Shown one piece after another: positions 23,901 to 38,900 of a stretch of DNA of 64,000 nt. The stretch covers positions 16,104,857-16,168,856 of the forward strand of contig CM053331.1 of NCBI GenBank assembly GCA_028583605.1, written 5' to 3'. The DNA comes from Dastarcus helophoroides (lineage: Eukaryota > Arthropoda > Insecta > Coleoptera > Bothrideridae). Both the position numbers and the translations under genes were made by a program. Below the pieces are notes generated by a model. It worked only from the letters and a program-made list of their open reading frames with translations, had not been told where the DNA came from and searched no databases. Each line of letters opens with the position of its first letter. Positions within the stretch are counted from its first letter, which is position 1.

Positions 23901-26900
23901 GGGGGTATTTAACAAAAGTTGTAGATAATTAAAAAGCCGATTTTCAAAATTCTCTAAAAGCGAATTAATTTTTTGATAACTCTGTATTAACATTTTAAAC
24001 GCCTAAATAGGAGATTTAATTAAGCAGCTATTTGTGAATAATTTCTGAAAAAATCATTTGTCTATGAAGTATGTCGTAGGCACAATGGATTTTTTTACAC
24101 AATGCGGTAAATTGCCTATTTTTGTACAAACATATGAATAACTCGAAAAATGTTAAATACTTGAAGACGCTTTTTTTACAACTTCCCTTAATTTTTTATA
24201 AGAATCGAAAAATCAAATAAAAAATACAACCAAAAAAAAACAAAAGTGGAGATTTACGGGACAGTGAGATTTCGAGAGAAAAAAAAACATATAACGAAAG
24301 ATTTTGGGATAATATTTCAAAACTGTAAAAACAAATTCGAAATTACAAAAGAAAAGAAATATTTTATGAAAAAAGACGAATTTTAAGAAAAGCAAGTTGA
24401 TGTTTAGAGAAAATGTTGAAATTTTAAATAAGAAGGAATTTTGCAGCAAAGATGGAAACTTCTGAAAAAAGTGCCCCTAGTTCGTATATAATTTTTTGAT
24501 TGACTGTTCGAACCAGAGAGAGCATGCAGGGAGCATACTCTCTCCTGTTCTAGCTACACGTATGAAATTAATATATTATTAACTTTTTTGCTTTGCAGAA
24601 AGGAACAAAAGCACCTAAGTTCCTTCTGCAGGTTTTTTACCTACCCAACACAATCAGCTGAATGTTTTTTTTGGTTAATACATGGGTAAGGTTTTAAAAT
24701 GAGACCTGATCCTTTTTTGCAGCAAAGATTAGGACTTCTTCTGAACTATGTGCTAAAAACCTGATTTTAAGGATTTGTGGCTTGGTTTCTTTCTGCAAAA
24801 ATCCGTAAAATTACAATTCAAATGATCACTTTTTTTGGAACTTAAATACAATGAAGAATGCTATTCCTATCATTCTTGCGTTAAGACACCTTAAACAGAA
24901 ACACATTTGTAGAATTAGCTGTACCATCTTGCCCTATGTCTATATCTGATAAGAGCACTTCAGTAATGAGGAGCCAATTGCAATCAGGTGAACGCAAATA
25001 TTTGACAAGTCAAAACTCATCAATAGAGACCGGATTTTAAGCTCAATCAAATAAGGTAAAAAGGTGAGAAAAATATGAAATTAGGCAAAAACACATAGCT
25101 AAAAAAAAAGGCACTAACGAGGCAAAATTCTCTAAAATAGGCATTAAAAGGACAAAACCACAATTAATAAGAAAAAAATTATTGACAATTTTGAAAATTG
25201 CTTTTTCCCTAACTTTAAATCAAATGTCTCTCAATATTTTTCATTGCAAAATTTGTGGATCTTCACGGCAAAAAATCCGCATAATTTAAAAAGTTTTTCT
25301 CTACATCAACAAACAATGTCCAATTTACATCATTCTGCTCAGCAACAAGCTATTGCTTTCACCAGTATTAGAGTGAATCTAGTCAAGTCTTTAGTTTCAC
25401 CAAAAGATGAATATTTTGAAAAAAATATTTATATTACCTATTTTCAAGAGAGAAAAATAAAATAAATAATAAGCATAAACAATATACTTTCTCGTAATTT
25501 TTCCTCCTTTAGGAGGAATTTTCTCCTGCAAGCATTTTTGCAATAAAAGAATTACTAGAGTTCTAATAAAAATGTTTACACATCTTTTAAAAGAGCTTGT
25601 CTGATTTATTTTTATTTTTTTAATAAACTGCGAATGGGATGTTGCTTAACATGAGATTGTTTGCTTGTATTGAAATTAGCATAATGATTTTTTGTGAAAA
25701 TATATCTTCTATGATATAATTTATAATTTAACTTGTTACAGTAAGGTTTTTCAACATCTACAATTAAATGATTTTTCTCCAATTGATTTCAAACATGTGG
25801 CTATGTAAAGCACTTTGTATTGCTGGAAGCTTTTTTGACACAAGTACACTGTGCACAAGACAGTTCAAAAATAAAAAAGGAATATTTGAGGGTAATTTTA
25901 TCATTTTACCCAAACATTTGTTTTTACTTAGAAATTAAGATAAATATTAGGAACCTAGTTCAGCTCTCCTACGTCACAATAGCAGGCAAAATTTAAAAGT
26001 AATTATTTTTAATTTATATTTTTTGAAAATTTTTACCTGTAGTTTCTTATTGTTATTGTGATGGTCAAAAACGGCTTATCCACTACATATTTTTGCCTAA
26101 ATTCTTAAGAAATGTTAATGTACTTGGAAAAAGCCCTAGAAAAAGATCAATAGGCACGAATTTTTTTCAAACTAGGTCCGAATCATATTTAAAATGGCAA
26201 AAAACAAACGAAATTGAAATTTGGGCAATAACGCATGAAAAACGTCAAAAAAGGTGAAAAGGTAGGATCATAGGATTTTACCTAAAGTCTGAACTCTACT
26301 CATAAACAAAAGCCTAAACTACAAATAAATACTGCTAATTATGCATATGACATATTTGCTAGGTTTTCTTTAGTTTGCATTTCTAATTAATGATTTTGAG
26401 AAGAAAAAACAAAGGTAGCACACCGATTGATTTTTATGTGTAACCTCAACGATTGATTTTTTATCAGCTGTTTATTTTTTATAAATACCACCCCCGTGGG
26501 TGGAACATTTCCACAAAACTCCAAAAATTAAAAGCACGATACAACCTAAAGATTAAGAGCATACACAAAATGATCTTCCAAAGATGAAATTCATGATTAA
26601 TTAAAAAAATAAAACATTAGGCGGCTTACTACAAAAGTATGAACAATAATAGCCAGAAAAAGGAAGTCTTCATTCCGGCATCGTAAAAATTATTCAGCAC
26701 TGAAATGAACTAAAAAAATATAAAAATAAGGGGAAAGGTGGAATAATTAAATTGAAAATTTAATTTTTTACATAAATTTCGACATCTCTAGATTTTGGAT
26801 TTAATCACGACATTTTGGATTTTCGTCTCAAAATTCTAAAGTCGTTTTAAGTACAAAATTAAGAAAAACTAAAATAGCAAATTTTCAGAAGTTTTTTTTT

Positions 26901-29900
26901 AATTTTGAGTATTCTCGAAGTTTCTTCTTTTCGCAAAACTTCCGGTTTACACTTTAAATTTTAAATTGCCGAATAAACATGGAGTGTAAATTTTCCGACA
27001 AATTTAAATATTTTTTTAAAGCTTTTGAGTTTTTTGTCCAATTTGTGCTTTTAATTTCAAAATTTCGATTTTACATCAACTTATTTCGACTTTTCTCCTC
27101 AAATTTGGACTTTCACTGCAAAACTTTAATTTCATGCCCTCAATTTTCACGCACAAATCTACAACTTTAAGATTTATTACAATAAAAAATCTGAATTATA
27201 AACATTAAAATTATAACAGCATTAACAATTAATGAACAGCTTATAACAAACTATTATTAACGTGTAGGGAACTCATGAATAATGGATTTATGTCAATAAC
27301 AAAAGCGTAAAATTTATACCTTTTCCTCCTAAGTGTGTGATTATAAACTTCTCCTTCTTCATCAGTGTAGCTGTCATCATTAGCAGCATCTTCAGTACTA
27401 TCCAAAATATCTCTACTCTCAGAGCTAACTCTCTTTCTAAGTGCTTCTCCAAAATCATCCGTAAGGTTTCCATTCTCAGATGATGACCTGATATCTGAGA
27501 AAATGTTACCATTCTTAAGGGCAGTAACTTTTCTCCCGATAGTCTCCAAATTATCTTCATCGCTGTACCGCGTATCTGTATTTCTATTTACACTGTCTTC
27601 AGCATCTAAGAGTTGTGGACTACAACTCCTGGAATCCATTTTTGTAAATACCTGCACTGCTGTAACAAAAAGGATTAATATCAAATCATGGTACTTCAAA
27701 TTATAACTAACCTGGTTGGACATGATCCACCATATAATGCAGCTGTACTCTATTGCCGTTACTGCCTTCATCATCTGACTCGTTTGGAAGATGTTCGAGA
27801 ATAACCCTTCTTGGCTGTTTTCCAATACCAACAAGAGATGATGAATGACTCAGTGGACTTAGATCATTTTCACTGACATCCATCGAATCAGTCTGCGTTT
27901 CTCTATCAACAACGGTAGATGCCCTATTACTAGAATTTCTCGAACAACCGGAATTTCGTGGAGACCCGGAGTTTGTTCTGTAATGTCGTTTGCGACTTCT
28001 ACCAGAAGATGTCAGTGACGTTTGCGTTACAGAGTCGGCATGATTGGATGATTGATTCATGCATACATATAGCTGCGCTTTAGGTGGTATCTGCAAACAA
28101 CAAAGCGGTAAAAATTATGTTTTACTACATATTTTTATATTAAACCCAAAACCTTAGCTAATAACGCTTCAAATCCAGAATACTGAAAACGATTTTAAAG
28201 TAAAAAGAAATACCTCTCAAAGACTTTTTATACGCCTTACAGGTTCAATAATACTTACTATTTGTGGACTATCAGGACTGGTCAAGCTATGTTCTGGGCT
28301 CGTAGGTGTTGTACTTTGGTTATTACTCTTTCTTCTTTCATTTTTCTTCATTAAAGCGTTGATGAAACGCCTCTTGGTTTGAACTTCTCGTTTCCTCCCC
28401 CCTTGTCTATATTGTTCTACTTGTTGCAATACAGCTGCCAGTTCCAAGTATAGCTGATTAACTTTTTCTAATTTTCTATCATACAATTCCCTAACATCTC
28501 GAATATGTTTAATCTCCATTTCTCGTTTTTTTATTAGCTGCTCTTCTTGATTTTGTACATCGATTTTGTGTTTTTGCATATAAGCTTTAAATTGTGTAAT
28601 TTCAGACTTAATCTCTTTCTTCCAGGTCCTTTGAGTTTCAGCAAATTGATCATCCTTATATTTAGACAAGATCTAAAACGAGACATTTATGAGTACTAAT
28701 AAAAACCCCAACAAGTAAAAGATGTACAGCTAAAACAATTAACCACTAAAATATATTTTAATATGTTAATCTTACCTCAACAGCTGCAATTTCCAAATGA
28801 TTGCAAATTAATTTAAACGATGGTCTTTCCTTAGGATTCATTTTCCAACACATCTGCATTATTAGTTTGAATCCCTCAGGACAAGTGGTTGGAATGGGAG
28901 GCCTCAATTTACCGCACCCGACGAGGTACATAATTGCACTTTGTTCCATACCATCATATGGTACCTCACATGTGAGCAATTCCCATAAAACTATACCAAA
29001 TGACCAAATGTCAACTTTTTCAGAACACGCAATCTCCTGTATTGCTTCAGGAGACATCCAGGCTACTGTTCCAGCAAAACTCATTTTTTCGCTTACTCCA
29101 TTCCAAGTTCGAGATGTGCCGAAATCACTAATTTTAATAATCTCATTGTCCCCAATAAGAACACTAAAAAACAATTAAAAAATTGATTTGAAACTAATGT
29201 GCATATCAGTAGCATAACAATAACATATTTTCAAGAGTTTCACGTTTCGAAATTATTTTTTGCTATATAGGATGAACATATACAGAGTGGTACACTAATA
29301 TTGCATTTTTTTAAAGTAAACACCTTGTATATTGGGCATATTTAAATTTATTGCAAACGGCTGATTAAAATAATATATCAGACCACTAGGGGGTCCCTGA
29401 TTAATAAGTTTTTTTGGATATTTAGAAAAAAGAACGAAAAACATGAAAACTGAGCCTAATTTAGAAGCTTGTTTGAAAGGCTGCGAACACCAGAATGATT
29501 TTTTTTTGTAGAGTGGATTATGTTAGTAAATCATTTTCTTAGGAAATAGTGCAATTTTATTTAAATATCATTTTGCGGTTATACAGGCTGGCCGAGACTT
29601 TATCAATTTGACCTTTAAAGCACATTATTTCACGAAATCCCAATTTTTTATTCAACTTTTTCAGAACACGCAATCTCCTGTATCACTTCAGGAGAATGAA
29701 GAACTTTTTACACGAAATTGTATAAAGGGCGCCACAAACGTCAATTAACACACTTCGATTTTTTCAGAATTTAGACTGCTTCTTAAACTTTCAATGTCTG
29801 TTAAAGATCTCGTCTTGTTTGGAAAATTTAAACTTTGTTTTAAAAAATCGATTTTTTTTAAAAATTTCAACAATTTTTTGAAAATTCCGAATTCGTTTTA

Positions 29901-32900
29901 AAAAATTCATGTTTTTAAAAATATCGACCTTTTTCAAAATAAAGATTTTTCTTTAAAAATTTTAACAGTTTTACTTAATTGCTTTTTTTATAAAAATTAT
30001 ATATTATTTTAAAGTTACGATTTTTTTGAAGTTTTCAAACTCATATGAATTAATTTTTCAAAAAAAAGAAGAAATTTCGATATTATTTTGAACATTTCGA
30101 CTTAAATCCCCACTTTTTTAAAGGTTTTGACTATGAAAATTTGAACATGCTTATTTCAAAAATTTTATTTTAACTTACCGAGCTCATTTTATAGTGGTGC
30201 GTTTACACTAGATACTTTATTACGTACATTTCTCTCTGACCAAATATATCAAGTGTTAATTATCCCGAGGGAAGCTATACGACTCTCAGCTCAGTATAAA
30301 TAAGTCTCGGATAGCTTCTCTTAGGGTAGTTAACACTTATCTCAAAGAGAAATGTACGAAATAAAGAGTCTAGTGTAAACACACCCTAAGATATTTAAAT
30401 TATTATTTAAATAAATGAAATTGTTTACTTCAGAAAGCATTTTTTGACACAGGACTACAAGATATTTAATTTTTTAAACCCCACGTCATGACATCTGATA
30501 CAAAAATAGGTTAGTAGTTTTTTACAGAGAAACAAAAAACAAAGGGATTGAGCAACATTTCAAATGACTGAAAAATCTTAATCAGTTTCACAATTTTCAC
30601 TTTTAAAAAATTTCCAATTTATCCTTAAGGATTTGACTTTTTTGCATATTTCGAAATTTTTGTCAAAATTTTGTTTTACATTTGACAATTTCAACTCTTC
30701 AAAGTTTGGAATTTTTCTCGAAATGTCCAATTTATTTTGTAAAAATTTATAACAATTTTGACTTTTAAAAGGTGGACTTTGTTAAATATTTTGTTTTTTT
30801 CTCAAAATGTTGACCTTTTTAAAAATGATTTAGGAAGAATTCGACGATGTCAATGTTTAAAATAAAAACCGACGTTTCAAAATTTCGACTATCTCTAAAT
30901 TCCATTTTATCAAAATTTTGATTTTTTTCCCCCAAATTGTGTCTTTTTTGTAAATTTAACTTAAAAAAAAAAGATATTTCAAAATTTTTCCAAATTGCCA
31001 TTTTTATAAAAATTTCACTTTTTTTCAAATTTATGACTTTTTTAAATACTTATTATATATTTTATGGAAAATTTGACGTATAAATTTGGACTTTTTCTCG
31101 AAATTGTGACCTCAAAAAATCCTCTACTTTTTTAACTTCGACTTTCTTTTAGACTTTATTGACTTTTTTAAAGATTGCGACTCTCAGAAATTCGACTTTT
31201 TCAGATTTCAACTTTGAAAATGGATAAGTTAAAAGTTTTCTCAAAATTTGAAAATTTCGACATTTCAAAATTTCTAATTTTCCTAAAATTTTCACGTTTT
31301 CCAAAATGTTTAGTACTGATTTTAAAAATCGTAATTCTTGATCAAAGTTCCGACTAAAACTTGTTTATTTTGAGATTGTTGGCTTTTTATAAATTTCCAA
31401 CTTGTTTTTAAAAATAACATTTTTTTTTTCTTTTTGATAATTCCAACTTTGGAACATTTTACCTTCATTTTAAATTTCCACTTTTTGAATATTTCGACCT
31501 TTACAAAATTTCGAGTTTTTAAAAGTTTGTCTGTTAAAATTCTGAATTATTGTAAATCTAGACTTTTTTGAGTAATTATGGTTTTTTAATAACTCTCCGC
31601 TTTGAGTATGAAAAAAAATTTGCACTGTATGGGACATTACTAATTCTTTTAACAATCTGTTTTTTTTTAAAATGTTCTCTTCGACAATCTTGAAATTAAA
31701 GAAAGTATCGAATTTTTGAGATTTAATTTAGAATTTGGAAATGTTGATTGATCATTTAATCTTTTTGATATTTTTAAACATATGGGTTTTAAAATTTTAA
31801 TAAGCTTGAGACTAAAGAAAAAATACATAGAATTTTCAAGATTAAATTCGGAATTTCGACAGAATATCCGAATTTTATTAAAAAACCTCCAAATGTTTGG
31901 GTGTGAACTTTAAATTTTTAAGAAAAGGTCAAAATTACGAATTTAGAAACTAAATTTGAAAAAAAATTACAATATCTAAAAATGGTCGAGTGGAAAAGTT
32001 CAAAAATTTAGGAAAGATATTACTTAATTTTTCCAAGAATTAATTTTATTATCGCAAGTTACTACTACTTGTAGTTGTTGTTTCAATTTCGGAGGAGGTT
32101 GAAGCCGACTTAGCTTCTCCCTTAGCTGCATACCTGTATGGAAGTTGGAGAAGAAGTCAATGAAATATTTTGCGACGTAGTTTGAAATGTCGAAGTTTTC
32201 TATTCTGTTCAGAAAAAAAGACATTTATCGAAAACTCACTTCATCAGAGATTACAATTATTTTTGGAATGCATATTTTGCTGCCCGAAAATTTGACCGTC
32301 TATGTATGTGTTGGATACGCAATACGACACCGGCAGGAATGCCCCTGATAATTTAACGATTTAACCAGTTGGCTGAGTAACTGAACTGAGTACTCGTATT
32401 TAAATGAAACATCTCAAAAATGTTAACACTGTCAATATCATAAACCCTACGTAGTATAGATCCATTATTATAATTTTAATTAATTTAATTTAATTAATTT
32501 AAAAGCTTGGGAGAAAACTGTCCAATGAGTTTACAAAACTTAATAATACTGAACACTGATAATGACTTACTTGTATTTTTGTAGTCACATGTAGCTGCGA
32601 CGTACTTTTTTTTAACTTTCAATGAATATTATATTACTTTATTTACTGAAATGAAAAGTGGCAACGCTACATTCAGTAGGGGACGGGACAGGAGACTTTT
32701 CGCAGTTTGCGATTTAATTAACGAATATGTTTGAAAAACATAAGACGGATTTTTTGGTTTTAATAAACTTTTCAACTTCATCTTTCGTAAATGATGCCTT
32801 ATCGATTCGAAATCTAAATTTAAAAAAAAGGTTCCTAAAGTCAAACTACTTCAGAAAATTTAATTTACGAATTTTAAAACCCCTCGAGCCGTACCTCTCA

Positions 32901-35900
32901 AAAATCCCAAAAGATTTCCCAATCCCTCTTATCCCAAAAACTATCCTTATTTAAAAGAAAATGTCGAAATATTCAAATCTCAAGTCAAGTGACCAGCTAC
33001 TGACGTTACAGACAAATTCACGTTTAATTTAACCGAAGATAAATTGTATATATAAGAAAAAATACATCAATAAAACTTTCTAGGCAGATACTTACTTTGG
33101 ACTTTTGAGATCCCTGTGGATTATCTTATGTGTATGTAAGTAGTGCATTCCGCCTGCTATTTGTTTAGCCCATGTAACAACTCTATTTGTTGTGATAACG
33201 TTTTTTTGATTCTTGAGCAAATTGAAGAGAGGCCCATATGGACAAAACTCCATAATAATACTGTAACAAGGTGGTTGAGTGCAAACACCTTTAAATTTCA
33301 CTATATTGGGATGATTTAGTTTGCGCAAATTTTTGATGTCTGTTTCTTTGATATCTGACACCTTTTTCACTGCAACTGGTTCGTTGTTAAGTTTCCCAGA
33401 AAACACAGCTCCTTGACCACCACAGCCGAGATAGTTGAGATCCGTGATTTGTTCAAATGGAATTTCCCAATCATCTGCAATTAATTGAAATAATTAACAT
33501 GGTATAAATCAATTTCAATTGTATTAGACGTCAAAATTTGTTGTCTTCGTATGAAATAAGGTTAACAAGAATGAGACTTACGATTTGTTTCTATAAAGGA
33601 TAAGTAGTTAAATTTACTTTTTGTAAACCACAATTTATAGAGTATAATAATAATTAAAGTAATTATTATTCTTTGTATAGGGCCTTTGGTTATAAATTCA
33701 CGCATTTAACTTTCGAAATTTGTAAATATGAAAAATTTTAGGTACAAAAGTTTCTAGAGCAGCCTATATTTTTATTTGATATATATTTGCCATATACAGA
33801 GTGTTGCGTTTTTCAGAATCAAAGGCAACTTTGGTTTTTTAAATGGAACACCCCAATTATTTTTTCATTTTCGAATTCTCGTGAATTTTCTAGACATATT
33901 TGTATAATACACTATACTCCTAAACTCAACAGTTTTTGAAATATTGTTAGCTGAAAATCGACAATTTGGGCCTTTTTTGCCACTGTGTAATGTGTCTAGA
34001 TTCACTTAATATGTTTCAAAACACTTTTTTTGATATTTTGAACAACGAATTCGTTTGTTTAAATATTATCAATGCCAAATATAAAACTATGCAAAAGATT
34101 AAGTAAATCTACAGAGCTATAGAGAGGAAAATGTGTATCATATTGACGATTTTCAACTAACAATATTTTTATTATATTTAGAAATAGGGTAAGTTATATA
34201 AAATATGTTTAAAATTTTCAGGAGAATTCGAAAATGAAAAAATAATTAGGGTGTTCCATTTAAAAAACCAAAGTTGACCTTGATTCTGAAAAAACGTAAC
34301 ACCCTGTATATTGCAAATTTATTTCAAATAAAAATTTAAGAGCAGTGTACAAACTTTTGATTCGAAATTTTTTGTATCTATTATATTTCGAAAGATAAAT
34401 GGGGGGTGCATTTATAACCAAAGAACCTGTACATAAAATAATGTTTCACATTATGTCATAGAGTGTACAGCAAAAAGAAAAATTTCATTCCCACACAGAA
34501 TAATTTCGATAAAGTATTTAAGTAATTTGTAAAATGAAACTGAAAGGTTCCAAAATTTTATTTAAGAGAACTGTCATCAAACATATTAAATAAACTAAAT
34601 GGCAAGAAATATAAAACGAAATCGAGAGAATTTCTCTGAAATCTTTCAAATTCAAATTATACAACGCTAATCAAATTAGTGTAAAATTTAATACCAGACA
34701 AATGTACACTACCCTTTACCTTTTCTACTCGCTGTTGAATATACTATTCGGTCAATGCTCTACTTAATCAATCATTCAAATAGAAACAAAAAAGTTGATC
34801 TGGGATACATTCAGATGATTGCAGATGTCTGTAATTAGAGGATTTGATCCCGGGGTCCCGACCGCCTTTTAGTCCAGAACTTTTCGGGATTAAATTGTTC
34901 TGATCCCAGTATTTTCGAGATTAACATCACTTCAAAAAAATTGTAAAATACACTTCACCTAACGAAATATTTAGTGTCAGTACTCTTAACAAAATTACTT
35001 GGCTACCACTTTAATACAAAATACAAGAAGTTTTATTCCAAATAATCAGCGCTAATTATCGGGATTACTATGCTAATTTGAAAAAATTTTGAACCAAGAA
35101 GTTTGGTGATGAGACACTGGACCCGTTCTTATTTCTCAAATCATAGTTTCGCAATTTAAATTAGGCTATTTCTATCAGATTAGTTTTCTTCATATTTAAG
35201 AGAAAAGAGAGCCTGATTAATACTTTTTGCTTTACTAGCTACATCTTAGGGTGTTATGTTACATGAAACTCATCTATTTAGTCAATTTAACAAAAGATTT
35301 TTGTTAATTTTTAGACTATTTGCATAGTTTGTTTCATAAAAGATTTTTCAATTCATATAAATTTAAAGAACTCTCATTGATTCTTGAAAAAGTACCTATA
35401 ACTCCAACATAAAGTGATTTTAAGTCCCTTAATCTGATTCTTTATCTCTGATCTGTTAGAGTGATTAGATTAGCTGCGTGTACACCGTAAAATATCTTGA
35501 TTTTTGTATACATTTTGATTTTGATTGTTGTAAATTTTTATCTTTTATTTCTAACCCTCAATATCGAAATAATCCCGGGATCCCGGGATTGACTAAATAT
35601 AATACCGAAATCCCGGGATTGGAAATAAAGACCTTGATCGAATTCCCTATCTGTAATGTAATATACACATCAGGAAAGTCAAACACTGTCCATAGGGAGA
35701 ATGTTAATGAGAGATTTAACATTGAGAGCTAATAGTGGGATAGATGGGCGGCGCCTTGTATTCTCCTACATCGGTGTAAACAATTCAACGCAGAGCGCAG
35801 CGATCGTGGATTGTGGAGATTTCAGTCGTACTTCATAGCTTCTAACGTGTTTTGTTACGGGATTACTACTGGCAGGCAACAATTTTATTAAAATTTGCGT

Positions 35901-38900
35901 ACCACATGCTGTTTGTTCTTTTATTTCGTTGATTTAATCAACCTCTGAGGCAAAATAAAACTGATATTCTTTGATAACCAAAATAAATAGAGAATTCTTA
36001 AACAAAATAAATAATAATTCTAATGAAGAATATAACAAAATAACTCTTTAAACATTACAATATGAGTTCAAATAGGGCACCAGACTGTGCTAAACAATAT
36101 TCCAGTCTGTTGTAAAACTCTCGACGAGTTTTTTCTAACATCTAAACTGGGAGATACGAGCATGCTGCGTCAAAGTAGGGGAAATACGTTCAGCGGCCAT
36201 AGAAAACTATGGAAGGGACAATTCTTAGCGTTTTACATGGACAATGAAAATTTTTCCTTATCTATATAGGCTGTTTTTGAATAAGATGACAATAATGAAG
36301 AAGCATAACCTTTAAGAAATCAACATAGGGAGAAATCTCTTTAATTTTAAGATACAGGGTGTTGAAATTTAAGAAACTGTTCCGGACCTACGTTGATATG
36401 AATTTTTTTTCTTAAAATGGTCCAAAGATTATGCTCCTTAAGTATAAGCATCTTATTCAAAAACACCCTGTACATCTTTCTATAGTGGGCTAATATTAAT
36501 TCAATTGGGTACCACGAAGGTCTTTGATATTCGTGACGCAATGGCGAACTTGGAGCGGATCAACTGTACATACGAGTTTTAATAAAAAAATGAAACGGGG
36601 ATGTCTAATTATCACCATTTTCATAATTCTGCTTTTATATTTTTATTCGAAATTCCCTTTTTTTAAATTAACCAGATATCGACAGTATCAACAGTCTAAA
36701 GGAATCGTTTCAGCATTTCAATTGTTAGGCAAAAAAAATGTTTACCCGTCAATTTTAGATTTTGAAATGACATCCCGCAATCCAATCTGCAGCCTTACAT
36801 TATTATATTTACATTGTTAAATGTAAAAAAGAGCTTGCATTACCTCATTTGAAAACTGTTTACGGTCTACAGGTTAAATGAAATTTGACTCCCACTACAA
36901 GAAACTCGGAAATTATTAGAGATACAAGAAGGCTTAAATGGACAAAGTAGTGCAAAATTTAATACCTAACAATATTCCGGTGAAAAAACAATTGAATCCC
37001 AATTCATTTTCATTTTATTAGAGTTGCGTTCTTTGAAATGAAATAACGGAACCCTTATAATCTCACTCTCGTGTCCGTCACAAAGAGGTTTTCCTCGAAA
37101 ACTATGTAACGTAGAAATCTGAAATTTTACACAGCCTTAGTTCTCGATGACCCTCGCAAATACCGACCGCTAAAAATTAGAAAAAGAAAATATTTTATAA
37201 TAAAATGGTGGATTAATTTAGTCTCCGAAAAATCAAGTTTAAGTGTGAGGTAACATTTAAAAGAGTTACTTCTAAGGATCTAAAAGTTTTGTTTAAAATT
37301 TTCGGTCCAATCGTCTTAAATATCGTCAAAATATGTCAGAAATGACCATTCCTCCCCTTGTTCTCCTAGGTTTCTAAAGTTAAATATATATTTTGTTAGG
37401 GTTAATAGATATTGGTCCATGTATTATCGGAAAACTGCAGGTTTTTTCTATATCGCAATGGTTGTTGAGAAAAAATATTTTATGGAAAAATAGGTGCTTG
37501 CATTCCAAGGCTTTTTGACCCATAGTAATAATTTGTTTCAAATAAAAAACTTAATGTAGCTGAAAGATAAAACACAGATTTTTGTCTATTATATTATTTC
37601 ATTTAGATGAATACTTTGAGAGTTAGTAGTAATTCAGGCAACGCAACAATCGCGTGTGTATATCTGAAAATATACATTTTTTTTCAATTGTAACACAAGA
37701 AAATTTGGATAAAATTTCAAATTCATACATAAATAAAAATGATTTAATTTGGTCTATTGACTGTTCACTGTAGTAATTGGTACGGTGAGAAAAATATACT
37801 GAATTTGAAAATGATAAAATTCAATATTGGCGTCCATATGAAATATTAAAGTTGATATAATTTTCTTGAAAACAGTTAATTTTAGAAAAATTAACATACA
37901 CCAATGAAAAAACCTTAAAAACAACTAAATGTAATTTTTGATTTTTTTCGATCGGACTTTAAACAAGTTACAGCTGATTATTAAAAATGGCGATTTTCAG
38001 TTTTTTCTAAATAAAATCAAGACGAATTCGAATTCAATTGCTCTCTCAGCGGAACATTGTTAGGCTTTAAATTCTGCACTTGCATATCTAACCGTTTTCA
38101 AGATCCTCGTAGTGAAAATAAAATTTGTCTTACTTAAAAAATTACAGTTTGAAAAATATTTAAATTTTGAAAACATTTTAAATTAAAAAAAAATAATTGT
38201 CCCAAATTATTCAAAATTTTCAAATTTGCTAGTGTTTTTAAGTCGATATCCATTCATCTCAACATTTTTTTAATTGAATCAATATTTTTGCAATATTTGA
38301 AAAGTGGTATATAATATTGAATTTTAACAAAAAAAAAACAAAAGAATTAAATTATTATTATTTAAAATAATAAAAATATTTTTATAATTTTAATTTAATT
38401 TAGAAAATCTTTATGATAAAATATACATAGTACGTTTATTTGTTTTTTAGAATTTCCGATTTACTTTTCACCAATTCGTTGAGTAACGAAACCAAAAGTA
38501 TTAATTAAAGTATCTAGAAATACAAAAAATTATGCAGCCAAAAAACTACATAAAGATTTATTGTTCATTGCCTAGCGATGTTTCGCTCTGACTAGTATGC
38601 TTTAACATTGCACCTGCCTCATAAATAGAAACCGGATTATATGCATTAGCATATTCAATCCATTTTTATCGGTTGTTGCATATTTCACCTAAAATCTAAT
38701 TATGATGCATATTTTCGCTATATTTACAATATTTTTCGATGAGTGAAACTAAATCTAAAGACAAAAATTTTAGAAAACTTCCTTTGTAAATTTCAAAGTT
38801 TTCGAGATTTTTTAAATCCAATTTTCTGAAAACTCCAACTTGTCATAATGTTGACATTTATCTTAATATTGGATATTTTCTGACGTCATAGTGAGACACT

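Larger units (their letters stand above)
29164..33095. other. wnd intron 3, repeat-rich
   Basis: It contains the exon-fragment copy, a MITE (30193-30388) and long TTTCGA/AAAATTT low-complexity sequence. Near 29300-29600 there are pieces like transposon ends (ATACAGAGTGG and ATACAGGCTGG). A 66-codon minus frame at 32024-32224 (with [19 protein letters not shown]) looks less random than its surroundings, but I cannot assign it. Confidence 0.5.

Noticed and set aside
27288..27560. 90-codon minus frame overlapping wnd exon 7
   Set aside because: It is the wrong frame of the exon; the chosen frame joins in phase with both neighbours.
28801..29178. 125-codon plus-strand frame
   Set aside because: It is the antisense shadow of wnd exon 4, whose kinase motifs are unmistakable.
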